Part shown: one piece after another, positions 16,159 to 24,109 of the stretch
Numbering within the stretch: the stretch's first letter is position 1
How the letters are laid out: every line of letters starts with the position of its first letter
NCBI GenBank assembly: GCA_002493755.1
Contig: DKZT01000044.1
Coordinates: 11,744 to 37,325, forward strand
Origin: Ruminococcaceae bacterium UBA7067
GTDB taxonomy: Bacteria; Bacillota; Clostridia; Oscillospirales; Acutalibacteraceae
Reading direction: 5' to 3'
Length of the DNA stretch: 25,582 nucleotides
Translations under genes and position numbers: made by a program
Notes under the pieces: generated by a model
What the model was told of the DNA's origin: nothing
Database searches by the model: none
The model's input: only the letters and a program-made list of their open reading frames with translations

Positions 16159-16178
16159 GGAACGGTCATGACCGTTCC
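16159..16178 (-). repeat. 20-bp palindrome, copy B
   Basis: A perfect palindrome with arms GGAACGGTC and GACCGTTCC. On the minus strand it is followed by CCTA, as copies A and C are on the plus strand, so this copy is inverted. No heptamer array is attached. Confidence 0.85.
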
Positions 16179-16246
16179 GGGATAGACGCAGTTACTGCAA
16201 TGTTCTACAAAGTTAGAATAGAGTATAACATTCATCGGCTCGAGCC

Positions 16247-16350
16247 GGAACACTCATGAGTGTTCCCTAAGACCTCGTTTCGGGTTTCTCTAAACTCTAA
16301 ACTCAAAACTCAAAACTCTACACTCAAAACCCAAAGCTCAAAACTAAAAA
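16247..16350 (+). repeat. Composite repeat C: palindrome plus heptamer array
   Basis: A perfect 20-base palindrome (16247-16266, arms GGAACACTC and GAGTGTTCC) is followed by CCTAAGACCTC and then by nine heptamers at 16288-16350 of the CTCTAAA/CTCAAAA type. Against copies A and B the palindrome differs at two positions in one arm, and both are matched by compensating changes in the other arm. The end of the array carries the trxB stop codon. Confidence 0.85.
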
Positions 16351-17264
16351 CTCATTTCCGCCAGATACTTTTCTGCACTGTATACTGCGAAAGCGCCGTC
16401 TGCGGCGGCTGTTATCACCTGCCGCACCTGCTTTGTTCTGACATCGCCTGCGGCAAAAATGCCGTCTGCGCTTGTTTTACAGCTTTCGTCAGCTATTATA
16501 TAGCCGCCGCTGTCAAGCTCCGCTATTCCCTGCGCTACGGTGCTGTTCGGCACTGTACCGACTGCTATAAACAAGCCGTCAAGGCTCAGTGTGCTAAGCT
16601 CTCCGCTCAGCTTATTCCTGATTTCAACACTTTCAAGCCTTTGCGAGCCGTTAAGCCTTTCAACCGTTGTGTTCCAAAGTATTTCGATATTTTCAAGAGC
16701 TTTAACCTTATCCGCCAGAATTTTAGCCCCTCGGAATTCGTCACGGCGATGGATTACATAGACCTTTTTGCAGATTCGGCTAAGATAGATTGCATCCTCG
16801 AGCGCAACATCACCGCCGCCGACAACTGCCGTTATCTTGTTTTTATAAAATCCGCCGTCACAGGTTGCGCAGTAGGACACTCCCCTGCCTGTAAGCTCTG
16901 CTTCGCCGATTGCGCCAAGAGTGCTGTTTTTTGCGCCTGTTGCAATTATCACCGTTCTCGTGTCAAGTCTTTCGCCGTCTTGAATAATAACGGTTTTGTA
17001 CTCTCCGTTATCCTCAATCCTTGAAACATTTGCTGTTTTAAACGGCACATCATATCTGTCTACGTGCTGTCTGAACGCCTGCGCAAGCTCAAAGCCGCCG
17101 ACACCGGGCATACCGATATAGTTGTCTACATCGCTTGTGTTTATTATCTGTCCGCCGCTTAAGGGCATTTTCTCAATAACAAGTGTATCGAGCATTGCCC
17201 TTTTAGCGTAAAGCGCGGCTGACAGTCCTGCCGGACCCGAGCCGATTATTATTACATCGTACAA
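16344..17264 (-). CDS. trxB: Thioredoxin-disulfide reductase
   Basis: The 306-residue flavoenzyme passes electrons from NADPH through FAD to thioredoxin. The FAD-binding GSGPAGL is at 8-14, the redox-active CATC at 132-135, the NADPH-binding VVGGGDVALEDA at 147-158, and the closing FAD motif GIFAAGDVR near the end. Length is that of the short bacterial class. The start is TTG at 17264, since AGGTGA lies five bases upstream and the product then begins right at the FAD-binding strand. It lies 48 bases after the dehydrogenase gene on the same strand and may share its transcript; a TATAAT string in the gap may give a second promoter. The stop codon falls inside the heptamer array of repeat C. Confidence 0.93.
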   Translation of the reverse strand: MYDVIIIGSGPAGLSAALYAKRAMLDTLVIEKMPLSGGQIINTSDVDNYIGMPGVGGFELAQAFRQHVDRYDVPFKTANVSRIEDNGEYKTVIIQDGERLDTRTVIIATGAKNSTLGAIGEAELTGRGVSYCATCDGGFYKNKITAVVGGGDVALEDAIYLSRICKKVYVIHRRDEFRGAKILADKVKALENIEILWNTTVERLNGSQRLESVEIRNKLSGELSTLSLDGLFIAVGTVPNSTVAQGIAELDSGGYIIADESCKTSADGIFAAGDVRTKQVRQVITAAADGAFAVYSAEKYLAEMSF

Positions 17265-17312
17265 TTATATCACCTGTATTATACTGAGCAGATAACCGCC
17301 GATTATTCTCAA

Positions 17313-18077
17313 TCAGAGCGTACTGCCAAAATCCGTAACGATAGCCTGACCGGTTATTGCGCGTGATTCGTCGCTGGCAAAGAAGAGAATGATATTCGCA
17401 ACGTCCTCGGGCATACACGGCGGAACAGCCATATCGCTGTGTTTAGCCATTGCGCCCATCATATCAGCGTCAAGAACCTGAGTTTTCATACTTGCTACCA
17501 TCGGGGTTACGATTGTACCCGGGCAGATTGCATTACAGCGAATGCCCTTTCCTGCAAAACGCAGAGCCGTGTGGCGAGTGATACCTATAATTGCCGCCTT
17601 AGAAGCAACATAAGCCGCACCGCCACAGCCGACAACGCCTGCTACTGAAGCCACATTTACAACCGCTCCGCCGCCTGCCTTTGCCATTTCAACAGTCGCC
17701 TCACGCATACAGAACATTGTTCCCTTCGTGTTAATGTCGATAATGCGGTTCATATCCTCGTCTGTTACTCTGTCAATCGGCTTCAGGCCTTCCTCAAGCA
17801 CACCTGCGTTATTGACAAGAATATCGAGCTTGCCGTAAGCCTCGATTGTTTTGGCTACAAGGTTTTTAGCGTCCTCCGCCTTTGAAATATCGGTTACAAC
17901 GGGAAGAACCTCTCCGCCTGCTTCTCTGATTTTAGCGGCTACCTCCTCAAGCTGTGCCTGACGGCGTGCGCTGATTACAACCTTTGCGCCCTCTGCGGCA
18001 AAGCGAATGGCTGTTGCCGCACCGACACCTGAGTTTCCTCCTGTGATGATTGCCACTTTATCCTGTAAACGACCCAT
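17313..18077 (-). CDS. SDR-family oxidoreductase, FabG-like
   Basis: The 254-residue NAD(P)-dependent dehydrogenase is a classical short-chain enzyme. The cofactor motif is TGGNSGVG (12-19), with NNAG near 89, and the catalytic residues are Ser144, Tyr156 and Lys160 (YVASK). It resembles 3-oxoacyl-ACP reductase FabG, but no fatty-acid genes are nearby, and the C-terminal IVTDFG replaces the usual VDGG ending, so another alcohol or steroid-like substrate is possible. GGAGG precedes the ATG by nine bases. A near-consensus promoter lies at 18114-18142, and trxB follows 48 bases downstream, suggesting a dehydrogenase-trxB transcript. Confidence 0.88.
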   Translation of the reverse strand: MGRLQDKVAIITGGNSGVGAATAIRFAAEGAKVVISARRQAQLEEVAAKIREAGGEVLPVVTDISKAEDAKNLVAKTIEAYGKLDILVNNAGVLEEGLKPIDRVTDEDMNRIIDINTKGTMFCMREATVEMAKAGGGAVVNVASVAGVVGCGGAAYVASKAAIIGITRHTALRFAGKGIRCNAICPGTIVTPMVASMKTQVLDADMMGAMAKHSDMAVPPCMPEDVANIILFFASDESRAITGQAIVTDFGSTL

Positions 18078-18113
18078 AATTTTTTACCTCCGTAAAATTA
18101 ATTTTTCGTATAT

Positions 18114-18142
18114 ATTGTAGTACATTGTTAAAGTTATGTCAA
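18114..18142 (-). promoter_or_regulatory. Promoter of the SDR gene
   Basis: On the minus strand TTGACA is followed at 17 bases by TACAAT, 37 bases before the start codon. It lies just past the terminator of the pullulanase operon. Confidence 0.8.
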
Positions 18143-18199
18143 GCTGTTGAATGTGAATTGTTATTATATTTAATCCGGATTATAGGCTTTATCAGATTC

Positions 18200-18235
18200 A
18201 AAACAGGCTCATTGCTTTCGCAATGAGCCTGTTTT
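18200..18235. terminator. Terminator of the pullulanase operon
   Basis: A perfect 16-base stem (18200-18215 with 18220-18235) with a four-base loop has AAAA at one end and TTTT at the other. On the minus strand it ends the pullulanase transcript, 48 bases after the stop codon. Confidence 0.9.
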
Positions 18236-18283
18236 AATGCCCTGTTAATATTCAGATGACTAATAAAGCCGTCACTTGGTAGC

Positions 18284-21200
18284 TTAGTTAGCAATGTCCG
18301 GATTATAAGTATAAACCGTATATTCGCTGTCAGCCGGTCCCTTGTTCGGCTTTGCAACCTTCATAACTACCCACAGGTCGCTGTCTGCGTTTTCGTTATC
18401 TACGGTCTGGTTGCCGCCGCCGTCGTTGATAATCCAGTTGTAGGTACCATCTGTTGTGTTAACCTGAATGTCATACCAGCCGTCGCCGTCCTCGTCAGCC
18501 ATTGCTGTACCAGGCCATCCGCCGAGATAGTCGCCTGTTGTATCCCAAGCATAGAGGTTCGGTACCCATGTTTGACCGTCAAGAAGCTTAACGTGAACAA
18601 ATCTCTTAACTGCGTTGAGCTTGTAAGCATAAGTTACGGTCTTTTCGCCGTTGGAGTATAAGCCCTGTGCATTATCAGGGAGCATTGTTTCGTCAAGTAC
18701 GTAAAGCTTGATAGCAGGTGTAGTTGTTGTGTATTCACTGCCTGCTCTGCCTCTTGTTACAACTGATTTTGAAATCTCTTCGCCTGTATCTGCATCAATA
18801 TACTTTGTTGTAACCGAGCCAACGCCATTAACCGGCATATCAAGAACAACCTTCTGATAAAGGATAGCGTCATTTGCATTTAATTCATCGTCAAAGTTTA
18901 CGTCTGCAAGCTTCTTCTGATCTTCTGTGAAGTTTACATCAAAGCCTGATACATGCTTCTGAACCTGAACAGAGTCGATCAGTGAAGCAGCGTCGCCGTT
19001 GCCCTTAAGGCTGTAAGCCTTGAGTGTGTATGGAATGTAGTTATACTGTACTGTCTGAGTGTCAGCAGAGAATTTGCCCTCTGCGTTTGCAGGAGTTGCC
19101 TCCAGATCGTAGTCGATTGCAAGTGTAGAATCTACTGCTGTAACGTAATTCTTGCCGTAGTCGTCTGTGATTGTCATCTGCTTAAGCACTTCGCCTGTGT
19201 AGGTATCAACGTGCTTAACAACAACCTTGCCTGTTTCTGTCTTTATGCCTGAAGCCTCGTAGCTTGCCTTATCAGCAAGAACGTATGATGTCTTTGCAGG
19301 AATTGTGATTTCAGCGCCTGTGTTGATTTCGCCAAGGCTGTTTACGCCTGCACTCTCGCCGTCAACGAGGATTACCCAGTTCTGCGGAAGTCCTGTGCCC
19401 GGCAATGTAACTGTCTGCTCTTCATCTGAGCTGTTGAAGAGAACTGCAACGTTCTTCCAGATTGCTGTGTCGTCAGTGATTGTATAAACCAGAACACCGT
19501 TAGGAAGCTTACCGGGTGATACAACCTTCATCTTGTTATTTACAACATCGCCTGTTGCATCTCTGAACGGAGCATATGTTTCTCTGAGCTTAATCATACC
19601 CTTGTAGTATGAAACAAGGTCTGCATAATCTACAAGACGATTCCAGTCGAGCTTATTGATTTCAGGGCTTGACTTGTATGAGTTGTGGTCGCCGTACTTT
19701 GTTCTTGCAAACTCTTCACCTGCAAGGATAAACGGAACACCCTGCGATGTATAAACAAGAGCTGCAGCCATCTTGTTCATCTGAACAAGGTCATCATATC
19801 TGTTGGAATAGAACTCGTTAACCTCGCCCTTCATTGAAGCTACAAGTCTGTCATAAAGAGTGAAGTTATCGTGGCAGGCAACATATGAAACAGTCTGCTC
19901 AGGAGTCTGTGCTTTCCAGTTGCCGCCCTTTACATTAGCCATTATGCCGTTAAGAACGCCGCCCATATTTGACTTTGTGGCTTCCTGGAGGAAGCCCTTG
20001 CCTGTTGCTTCAAATACGCTGCCCTTAACTCCGTCTCTGAACTGATCGTTGAAGTAAGAGATTCTGCTGCTGAGAGTAGCGGCATTTGTCTGGTTAGCCA
20101 TAGGCGGATAGTTATACTGCTTGTCTGAGCCTGTCATATTCCAGCCTTCGCCGTACATAATGAGGTCAGGGTTGATTGTGTCGAGGTTTGAACGAATCTG
20201 GTTCATTGTCTCAACATCGTGAAGTCCCATAAGGTCGAAACGGAAGCCGTCAATATGGTACTCCTGCGCCCAGTACATAACAGAGTCAATCATAAACTTT
20301 CTGAACATAGCGTGGTCAGAAGCGGTATCATTGCCGCAGCCTGAGTTGTTAGCCCATACGCCGCTGTTGTAAATTCTGTAATAATAGTTTGGAACGGTTT
20401 TGTTGAAGAAGGAGCTTTTCTCGTGAGTATGGTTATAAACAACGTCCATAATAACGCCGATGCCTGCATCGTGCAGAGCCATAACCATCTGCTTAACCTC
20501 GTTGATTCTTACATTACCGTCATACGGGTTTGAAGAATATGAACCCTCCGGAACATTGTAGTTCTTCGGGTCATAGCCCCAGTTGAACTGAGTCTGAGGA
20601 CCGGTCTCCTGAACTGAACCGAAATCGTAGAACGGGTTGATATGAACATACTTAATGCCCATATCCTTTAAGTAGTCAACGCAGGTAGAAATTTTACCCT
20701 CGCCGTTTAAGGTTGTACCCTTCTCAGTGAAAGCAAGGTACTTTCCGCGGTTATTCTCACTTACGCCTGAGCTTTCGCTGTAAGAGAAGTCTTTAACGTG
20801 AATTTCCCAGATGTTTGCGTCTGTCTGGTTAGCAACGAGCTGATATGCATCATTTTCCCAGCCCTTAGGGTCGGTGCTGTCGAGGTCAACAACCATGCTT
20901 CTTGTTCCGTTTATACCGGCAGCCTTAGCGTAGATGTCACCTGTCTGAACCGGCTTTGCACTGCCTGTTGAAACAAGATATGCATAATATACATTCTTGT
21001 AGTCACCCTCAAGTGTTACAGACCAAACGCCGTTTGTCTCGTCATAGGTCATTTCGTACTGACCCATAACGTCAGTTTTTCCGGCAGCCTTTGACTCAGA
21101 TGCAGAGCCTGTGGCAAAGAGCTTAACCTCAACCTTTGACGCTGTCGGCGACCAAACCTTAAAGGTTGTAGCCTCCGGAGTGTAGGTAGCTCCGAGGTCA

Positions 21201-21346
21201 TTGCCCGAATACGCCAGCTTGTCGAGCTTTGCCGCTTCAACCTCATACTTGTTGGTAACAGCAGCAGAAGCGTTAACCGGGATTGCAATGGCTGTTGAAA
21301 CCATCATAGCCGACAAAGCCAAAGCAATCGCTTTTTTGAACTTCAT
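18284..21346 (-). CDS. Secreted pullulanase with MucBP, dockerin-like and CBM26 modules
   Basis: The 1020-residue enzyme should cut alpha-1,6 bonds of pullulan and starch outside the cell. A signal peptide ends near 28 (ASA). A CBM48-like domain (about 50-125) precedes the GH13_14 catalytic domain, with the type I pullulanase motif FNWGYDP (254-260), DVVYNH (301-306), nucleophile Asp371 in GFRFD, acid/base Glu400 in MYGE, and HD at 492-493. Two MucBP-like domains follow (706-773, 842-910), with a dockerin-like segment between them (about 780-838), and a CBM26 starch-binding module at the end (915-1000, with WPG and GNQT). The second dockerin loop (815-826) has canonical Ca ligands; the first is degraded. 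ATG 21346 follows AAAGGAGG. No anchor or LPxTG is seen. It is the second gene of the operon, 69 bases after its paralogue. Confidence 0.9.
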   Translation of the reverse strand: MKFKKAIALALSAMMVSTAIAIPVNASAAVTNKYEVEAAKLDKLAYSGNDLGATYTPEATTFKVWSPTASKVEVKLFATGSASESKAAGKTDVMGQYEMTYDETNGVWSVTLEGDYKNVYYAYLVSTGSAKPVQTGDIYAKAAGINGTRSMVVDLDSTDPKGWENDAYQLVANQTDANIWEIHVKDFSYSESSGVSENNRGKYLAFTEKGTTLNGEGKISTCVDYLKDMGIKYVHINPFYDFGSVQETGPQTQFNWGYDPKNYNVPEGSYSSNPYDGNVRINEVKQMVMALHDAGIGVIMDVVYNHTHEKSSFFNKTVPNYYYRIYNSGVWANNSGCGNDTASDHAMFRKFMIDSVMYWAQEYHIDGFRFDLMGLHDVETMNQIRSNLDTINPDLIMYGEGWNMTGSDKQYNYPPMANQTNAATLSSRISYFNDQFRDGVKGSVFEATGKGFLQEATKSNMGGVLNGIMANVKGGNWKAQTPEQTVSYVACHDNFTLYDRLVASMKGEVNEFYSNRYDDLVQMNKMAAALVYTSQGVPFILAGEEFARTKYGDHNSYKSSPEINKLDWNRLVDYADLVSYYKGMIKLRETYAPFRDATGDVVNNKMKVVSPGKLPNGVLVYTITDDTAIWKNVAVLFNSSDEEQTVTLPGTGLPQNWVILVDGESAGVNSLGEINTGAEITIPAKTSYVLADKASYEASGIKTETGKVVVKHVDTYTGEVLKQMTITDDYGKNYVTAVDSTLAIDYDLEATPANAEGKFSADTQTVQYNYIPYTLKAYSLKGNGDAASLIDSVQVQKHVSGFDVNFTEDQKKLADVNFDDELNANDAILYQKVVLDMPVNGVGSVTTKYIDADTGEEISKSVVTRGRAGSEYTTTTPAIKLYVLDETMLPDNAQGLYSNGEKTVTYAYKLNAVKRFVHVKLLDGQTWVPNLYAWDTTGDYLGGWPGTAMADEDGDGWYDIQVNTTDGTYNWIINDGGGNQTVDNENADSDLWVVMKVAKPNKGPADSEYTVYTYNPDIAN

Positions 21347-21415
21347 ATGAAATCCTCCTTTAATAATGTGCAATAATAATTTATAATTTTTCGCATATAA
21401 AGCGAACCAATTACC

Positions 21416-23665
21416 TCAGTCTTTTCTGTTTTTGCGCCATCTTCTCACAAGATACGCAATTCCTGCGCCCGTTATCAGTGCACCGAGCGCACCCATAATA
21501 TAAGGCACTGCATTCTTCGCGTTTTCTTTGCTTTTATCTGCAACACCCTGAGCAAGCTCTGTTGCAAGCACCGTATCGGGAAGTGAGTCAACGCTTGTTT
21601 TTTCCGCCGTGAGCGAAGCTTTTTCAAAGCTTGCCTTATCGACAAGAACCAGAGCCTCTCTCTCCCTTACGCTTACTGTATCGCCCGAGAACTCCGAAAG
21701 CTTCTCAACGCCTGCGCTGTCAGCGTTTGCAACAACAACCCAGTCATTCGGCAGGTTTTCACCCTCAAGCTTAACCTGTGCAGCATCGCCGCTGTTGATA
21801 AGGCAGATAACCTTATCCCACTGCTTATCGGCATCGGGATTTTGATACATATAGCCGAGCAGATGCTTGTCTGTTTCTTTATAGAACAACAGCCTGTCTA
21901 TTGCCGTGTTGTCATCACAGGTAAACGGAGCATATGCCTTTCTTAAATCAATAAGACCCTTATAGTACTTAACAAGGTCGCCGTATTTTGTAAGACTGCC
22001 CCAGTCAATCTGATTAAGCTCAACGCTTGATTTATATGAGTTGTGGTCGCCGTCCTTTGAACGCGCCATCTCCTCGCCTGCAAGCATAAACGACATTCCC
22101 TGAGCCGTCAACACAGCAGTTGCGGCAAGCTTGTTCATAGCAACAAGCTTTTCGTCCCTTGCACGGTAGTCAGCGTCTGTTCCGAGCACCGAGGCAACCA
22201 GCTTATCGTAAAGAGTCATATTATCGTGGCAGGAATTGTAGGTGACAGTCTGGCTCGGCTGCTTTGCCCAATCCATTGTTGCGGCTGAGATACCGTTTTT
22301 GACGTTTACTCTTGAGCCTACGCCCTGCACAAAGCCGCCCTCAGTCGGGTTGAAGTTGCTACCCTTTAAGCCGTCCCTTATTCCGTCATTGAATGCGCCT
22401 ATTCTTTCGCTGAGCTTGCCCATATTGCCCTGAGTAGCAAGCGTTGCGTCCGTTGTGGTCGAAAGCTGCCAAGCCTCGCCGTACATCAGGATTTTTTCGC
22501 CGTTTTCAAGTGAATCGAGAGCTTCTCTGATTTGATTCATTGTATCGACATCGTGCAGACCCATAAGGTCAAAGCGGAAGCCGTCAATATGATACTCCTG
22601 CGCCCAGTATTTAACCGAATCAACCATATATTTGCGGTACATAGCACGCTCCGAGGCTGTGTCATTGCCGCAGCCTGAGCCGTTAGACAGGCTGCCGTCT
22701 TCGTTGTGTCTGAAATAGTAGCCAGGAACGGTTTTATCAAAGCAGCTTTCGGCTGCGTCGAAAACGTGGTTATATACAACGTCCATAACTACGCCGATTC
22801 CTGCCTTGTGCAAAGCCTGAATCATTGCCTTTGCTTCTTTAATCCTCACATTTCCGTCATACGGATCTGAGGAATAAGAGCCTTCGGGAACATTGTAGTT
22901 TACAGGGTCATAACCCCAGTTAAACTGGCTTTCATCGCCGCTTGCCTCGTCAACCGAGCCGTAATCGTAAAACGGGTTAATCTGAACATAATTTATACCC
23001 AGATCCTTAAGATAGTCAACGCAGGTTTTTATTGCGCCCTCATTGTTCAGGGTAGTTCCTGTTTCTGTAAAGGCGAGATATTTGCCTCGGTTTTCTTCGC
23101 TGACACCCGAGGTCTTGCTCGCCGAGAAATCCTTAACGTGAACCTCCCATATAACGGCGTCCGTCTGCTTGTCTACTCGGCTGAAGCTGTCGCTGTCCCA
23201 GCCGTCGGGATTTGTAAGCGACAAGTCGCACACCATTGAGCGCACTCCGTTCACACCAGCCGCCTTGGCGTTTACATCGCCTGTTTCCTGAGTTTTGCCG
23301 TTTGCGGTTACCTCATATGTGTAATACACACCTGCAAGGTTGCCCTTTGCGGTAACAGACCACACTCCGTTTGTGCTGTCATAGTCCATTTCGTGCTGAG
23401 CAAGAGCCTTTGCGCCCTGCTCGCTGTCGCTTCCCGTTGAGTAAAGCTTAAGCACTACCTTTTCGGCGGTAGGCGCCCAGACCTTGAAGGTCGTGCCTTC
23501 CTTTGAGTACACAACGCCCAAATCATCGCCCGAATATGCAAGGCTGTCAAGCTGTTCGTATGTTTTTTCAAAGTTTGCCTGTGCGTCGCTGTTCAATGCT
23601 GACGCAACAGGAGAAAATGCAAGAATCATTGCAAGCACCCCGGCAGTTAAAAATTTCTTATTCAT
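21416..23665 (-). CDS. Membrane-anchored type I pullulanase
   Basis: The 749-residue enzyme is a GH13_14 pullulanase closely similar to its neighbour over the catalytic region. A signal peptide ends near 23 (ASA). A CBM48-like domain follows (about 50-120), then FNWGYDP (248-254), DVVYNH (295-300), nucleophile Asp366, acid/base Glu397 (MYGE) and HD at 480-481. After an extra beta domain and a spacer rich in Ala, Lys and Glu (about 685-718), a hydrophobic helix (720-740) and the basic tail RRWRKNRKD should tether it to the membrane with the enzyme outside. There is no sortase motif. The ribosome binding site is GGAGAA. It is the first gene of a two-gene operon; no terminator separates it from the next pullulanase. 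A 9-base inverted repeat at 23761-23786 lies in its upstream region. Confidence 0.92.
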   Translation of the reverse strand: MNKKFLTAGVLAMILAFSPVASALNSDAQANFEKTYEQLDSLAYSGDDLGVVYSKEGTTFKVWAPTAEKVVLKLYSTGSDSEQGAKALAQHEMDYDSTNGVWSVTAKGNLAGVYYTYEVTANGKTQETGDVNAKAAGVNGVRSMVCDLSLTNPDGWDSDSFSRVDKQTDAVIWEVHVKDFSASKTSGVSEENRGKYLAFTETGTTLNNEGAIKTCVDYLKDLGINYVQINPFYDYGSVDEASGDESQFNWGYDPVNYNVPEGSYSSDPYDGNVRIKEAKAMIQALHKAGIGVVMDVVYNHVFDAAESCFDKTVPGYYFRHNEDGSLSNGSGCGNDTASERAMYRKYMVDSVKYWAQEYHIDGFRFDLMGLHDVDTMNQIREALDSLENGEKILMYGEAWQLSTTTDATLATQGNMGKLSERIGAFNDGIRDGLKGSNFNPTEGGFVQGVGSRVNVKNGISAATMDWAKQPSQTVTYNSCHDNMTLYDKLVASVLGTDADYRARDEKLVAMNKLAATAVLTAQGMSFMLAGEEMARSKDGDHNSYKSSVELNQIDWGSLTKYGDLVKYYKGLIDLRKAYAPFTCDDNTAIDRLLFYKETDKHLLGYMYQNPDADKQWDKVICLINSGDAAQVKLEGENLPNDWVVVANADSAGVEKLSEFSGDTVSVREREALVLVDKASFEKASLTAEKTSVDSLPDTVLATELAQGVADKSKENAKNAVPYIMGALGALITGAGIAYLVRRWRKNRKD

Positions 23666-23760
23666 ATTATTCTCCGATCTGGTTTATATATTTGCGCTTG
23701 CGTTCAAAGCGGAAACACCTTGTCGTTTTGATATTTACACAAGCTCGCCAAATCTTAGTA

Positions 23761-23786
23761 GATACATTTTCACAAATAAATGTATC
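23761..23786. promoter_or_regulatory. Inverted repeat upstream of the pullulanase operon
   Basis: GATACATTT and AAATGTATC are perfect nine-base arms separated by eight bases, 96 bases upstream of the first pullulanase. It has the form of an operator or of a cruciform; no T-run follows on either side. The bound protein is unknown. Confidence 0.45.
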
Positions 23787-23989
23787 CATAATTTACTTAA
23801 TTTTAACATTTTTATGAATCGGTTATTTTCCTTTAATGAATTATACGCTGTTCTCGGAATAGAAAAAAGCAACCTCAAATTGTGATTATTGCACAAAAAA
23901 ATATTTTGCATTTTGTCTACATAACAATATTTGACAATTAACATATTATATCAAGAGAGTGTGCGGCTTTTCGTACGATAAGCAGACAC

Positions 23990-24017
23990 GCTGTTTCAAA
24001 AACGAAACAGCAGTTTT
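23990..24017 (+). terminator. Terminator-like hairpin before the lysis promoter
   Basis: GCTGTTTC (23990-23997) pairs with GAAACAGC (24004-24011) and is followed by AGTTTT. It may insulate the lysis promoter from upstream reading, or end a short transcript of unknown origin. The T-run is short. Confidence 0.45.
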
Positions 24018-24024
24018 AATTCCA

Positions 24025-24053
24025 TTGCATTAGCAGAACATTTGTTCTATAAT
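24025..24053 (+). promoter_or_regulatory. Promoter of the endolysin-holin cassette
   Basis: TTGCAT (24025-24030) and a perfect TATAAT (24048-24053) are separated by 17 bases. A LexA-type box lies in the spacer. The transcript would begin near 24060, about 50 bases before the endolysin start. Confidence 0.75.
24035..24048. promoter_or_regulatory. SOS (LexA) box
   Basis: AGAACATTTGTTCT contains GAAC-N4-GTTC, the core of the Gram-positive LexA/DinR box, with one more symmetrical base on each side. It sits between the -35 and -10 hexamers, so bound LexA would block RNA polymerase directly. Confidence 0.7.
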
Positions 24054-24096
24054 AATATCAGGAGAAAACACTGCACACAAAGGAGGAAATAAGAAA

Positions 24097-24105
24097 GTGA
24101 GCTGA
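24097..24105 (+). CDS. Two-codon minigene (GTG-AGC-TGA)
   Basis: The perfect AGGAGG at 24081-24086 is ten bases from a GTG that is followed by one sense codon and TGA. The endolysin ATG comes four bases after that stop and lies 23 bases from the AGGAGG, too far for direct use. The endolysin frame is closed by a TGA at 24098, so no upstream start can rescue it. The arrangement suggests start, stop and re-initiation. It may also be accidental. Confidence 0.4.
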   Translation: MS

Positions 24106-24109
24106 GAAA

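Larger units (their letters stand above)
16066..16343. other. Repeat-dense intergenic region between nadA and trxB
   Basis: These 278 bases hold no plausible gene. They contain the nadA terminator, the inverted palindrome B, a 12-base palindrome CGGCTCGAGCCG (16236-16247), and palindrome C with most of its heptamer array. The two genes converge here. Confidence 0.75.
23666..24109. other. Divergent regulatory region, pullulanases and lysis cassette
   Basis: These 444 bases are AT-rich and hold no plausible gene. From left to right: the pullulanase leader with no clearly superior promoter, an inverted repeat at 23761-23786, AT-rich sequence, two adjacent hairpins at about 23961-24017, the SOS-boxed promoter, a strong ribosome binding site at 24081-24086 and a two-codon minigene. 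Confidence 0.65.

Noticed and set aside
16260..17024. A 254-codon plus-strand frame over the trxB region, and a similar 296-codon frame at 2655-3545.
   Set aside because: Both are antisense shadows of trxB and yqfD, with no family resemblance, and Cys/Ala-rich composition typical of reversed GC-rich codons.
21347..21415. A terminator between the two pullulanase genes.
   Set aside because: The TTCGC/GCGAA stem is only five bases and is not followed by a T-run, so the two genes are more likely one transcript.
21416..21475. A sortase LPxTG anchor on the first pullulanase.
   Set aside because: The C-terminal helix and basic tail are clear but no LPxTG-like motif precedes them; a plain membrane anchor fits better.
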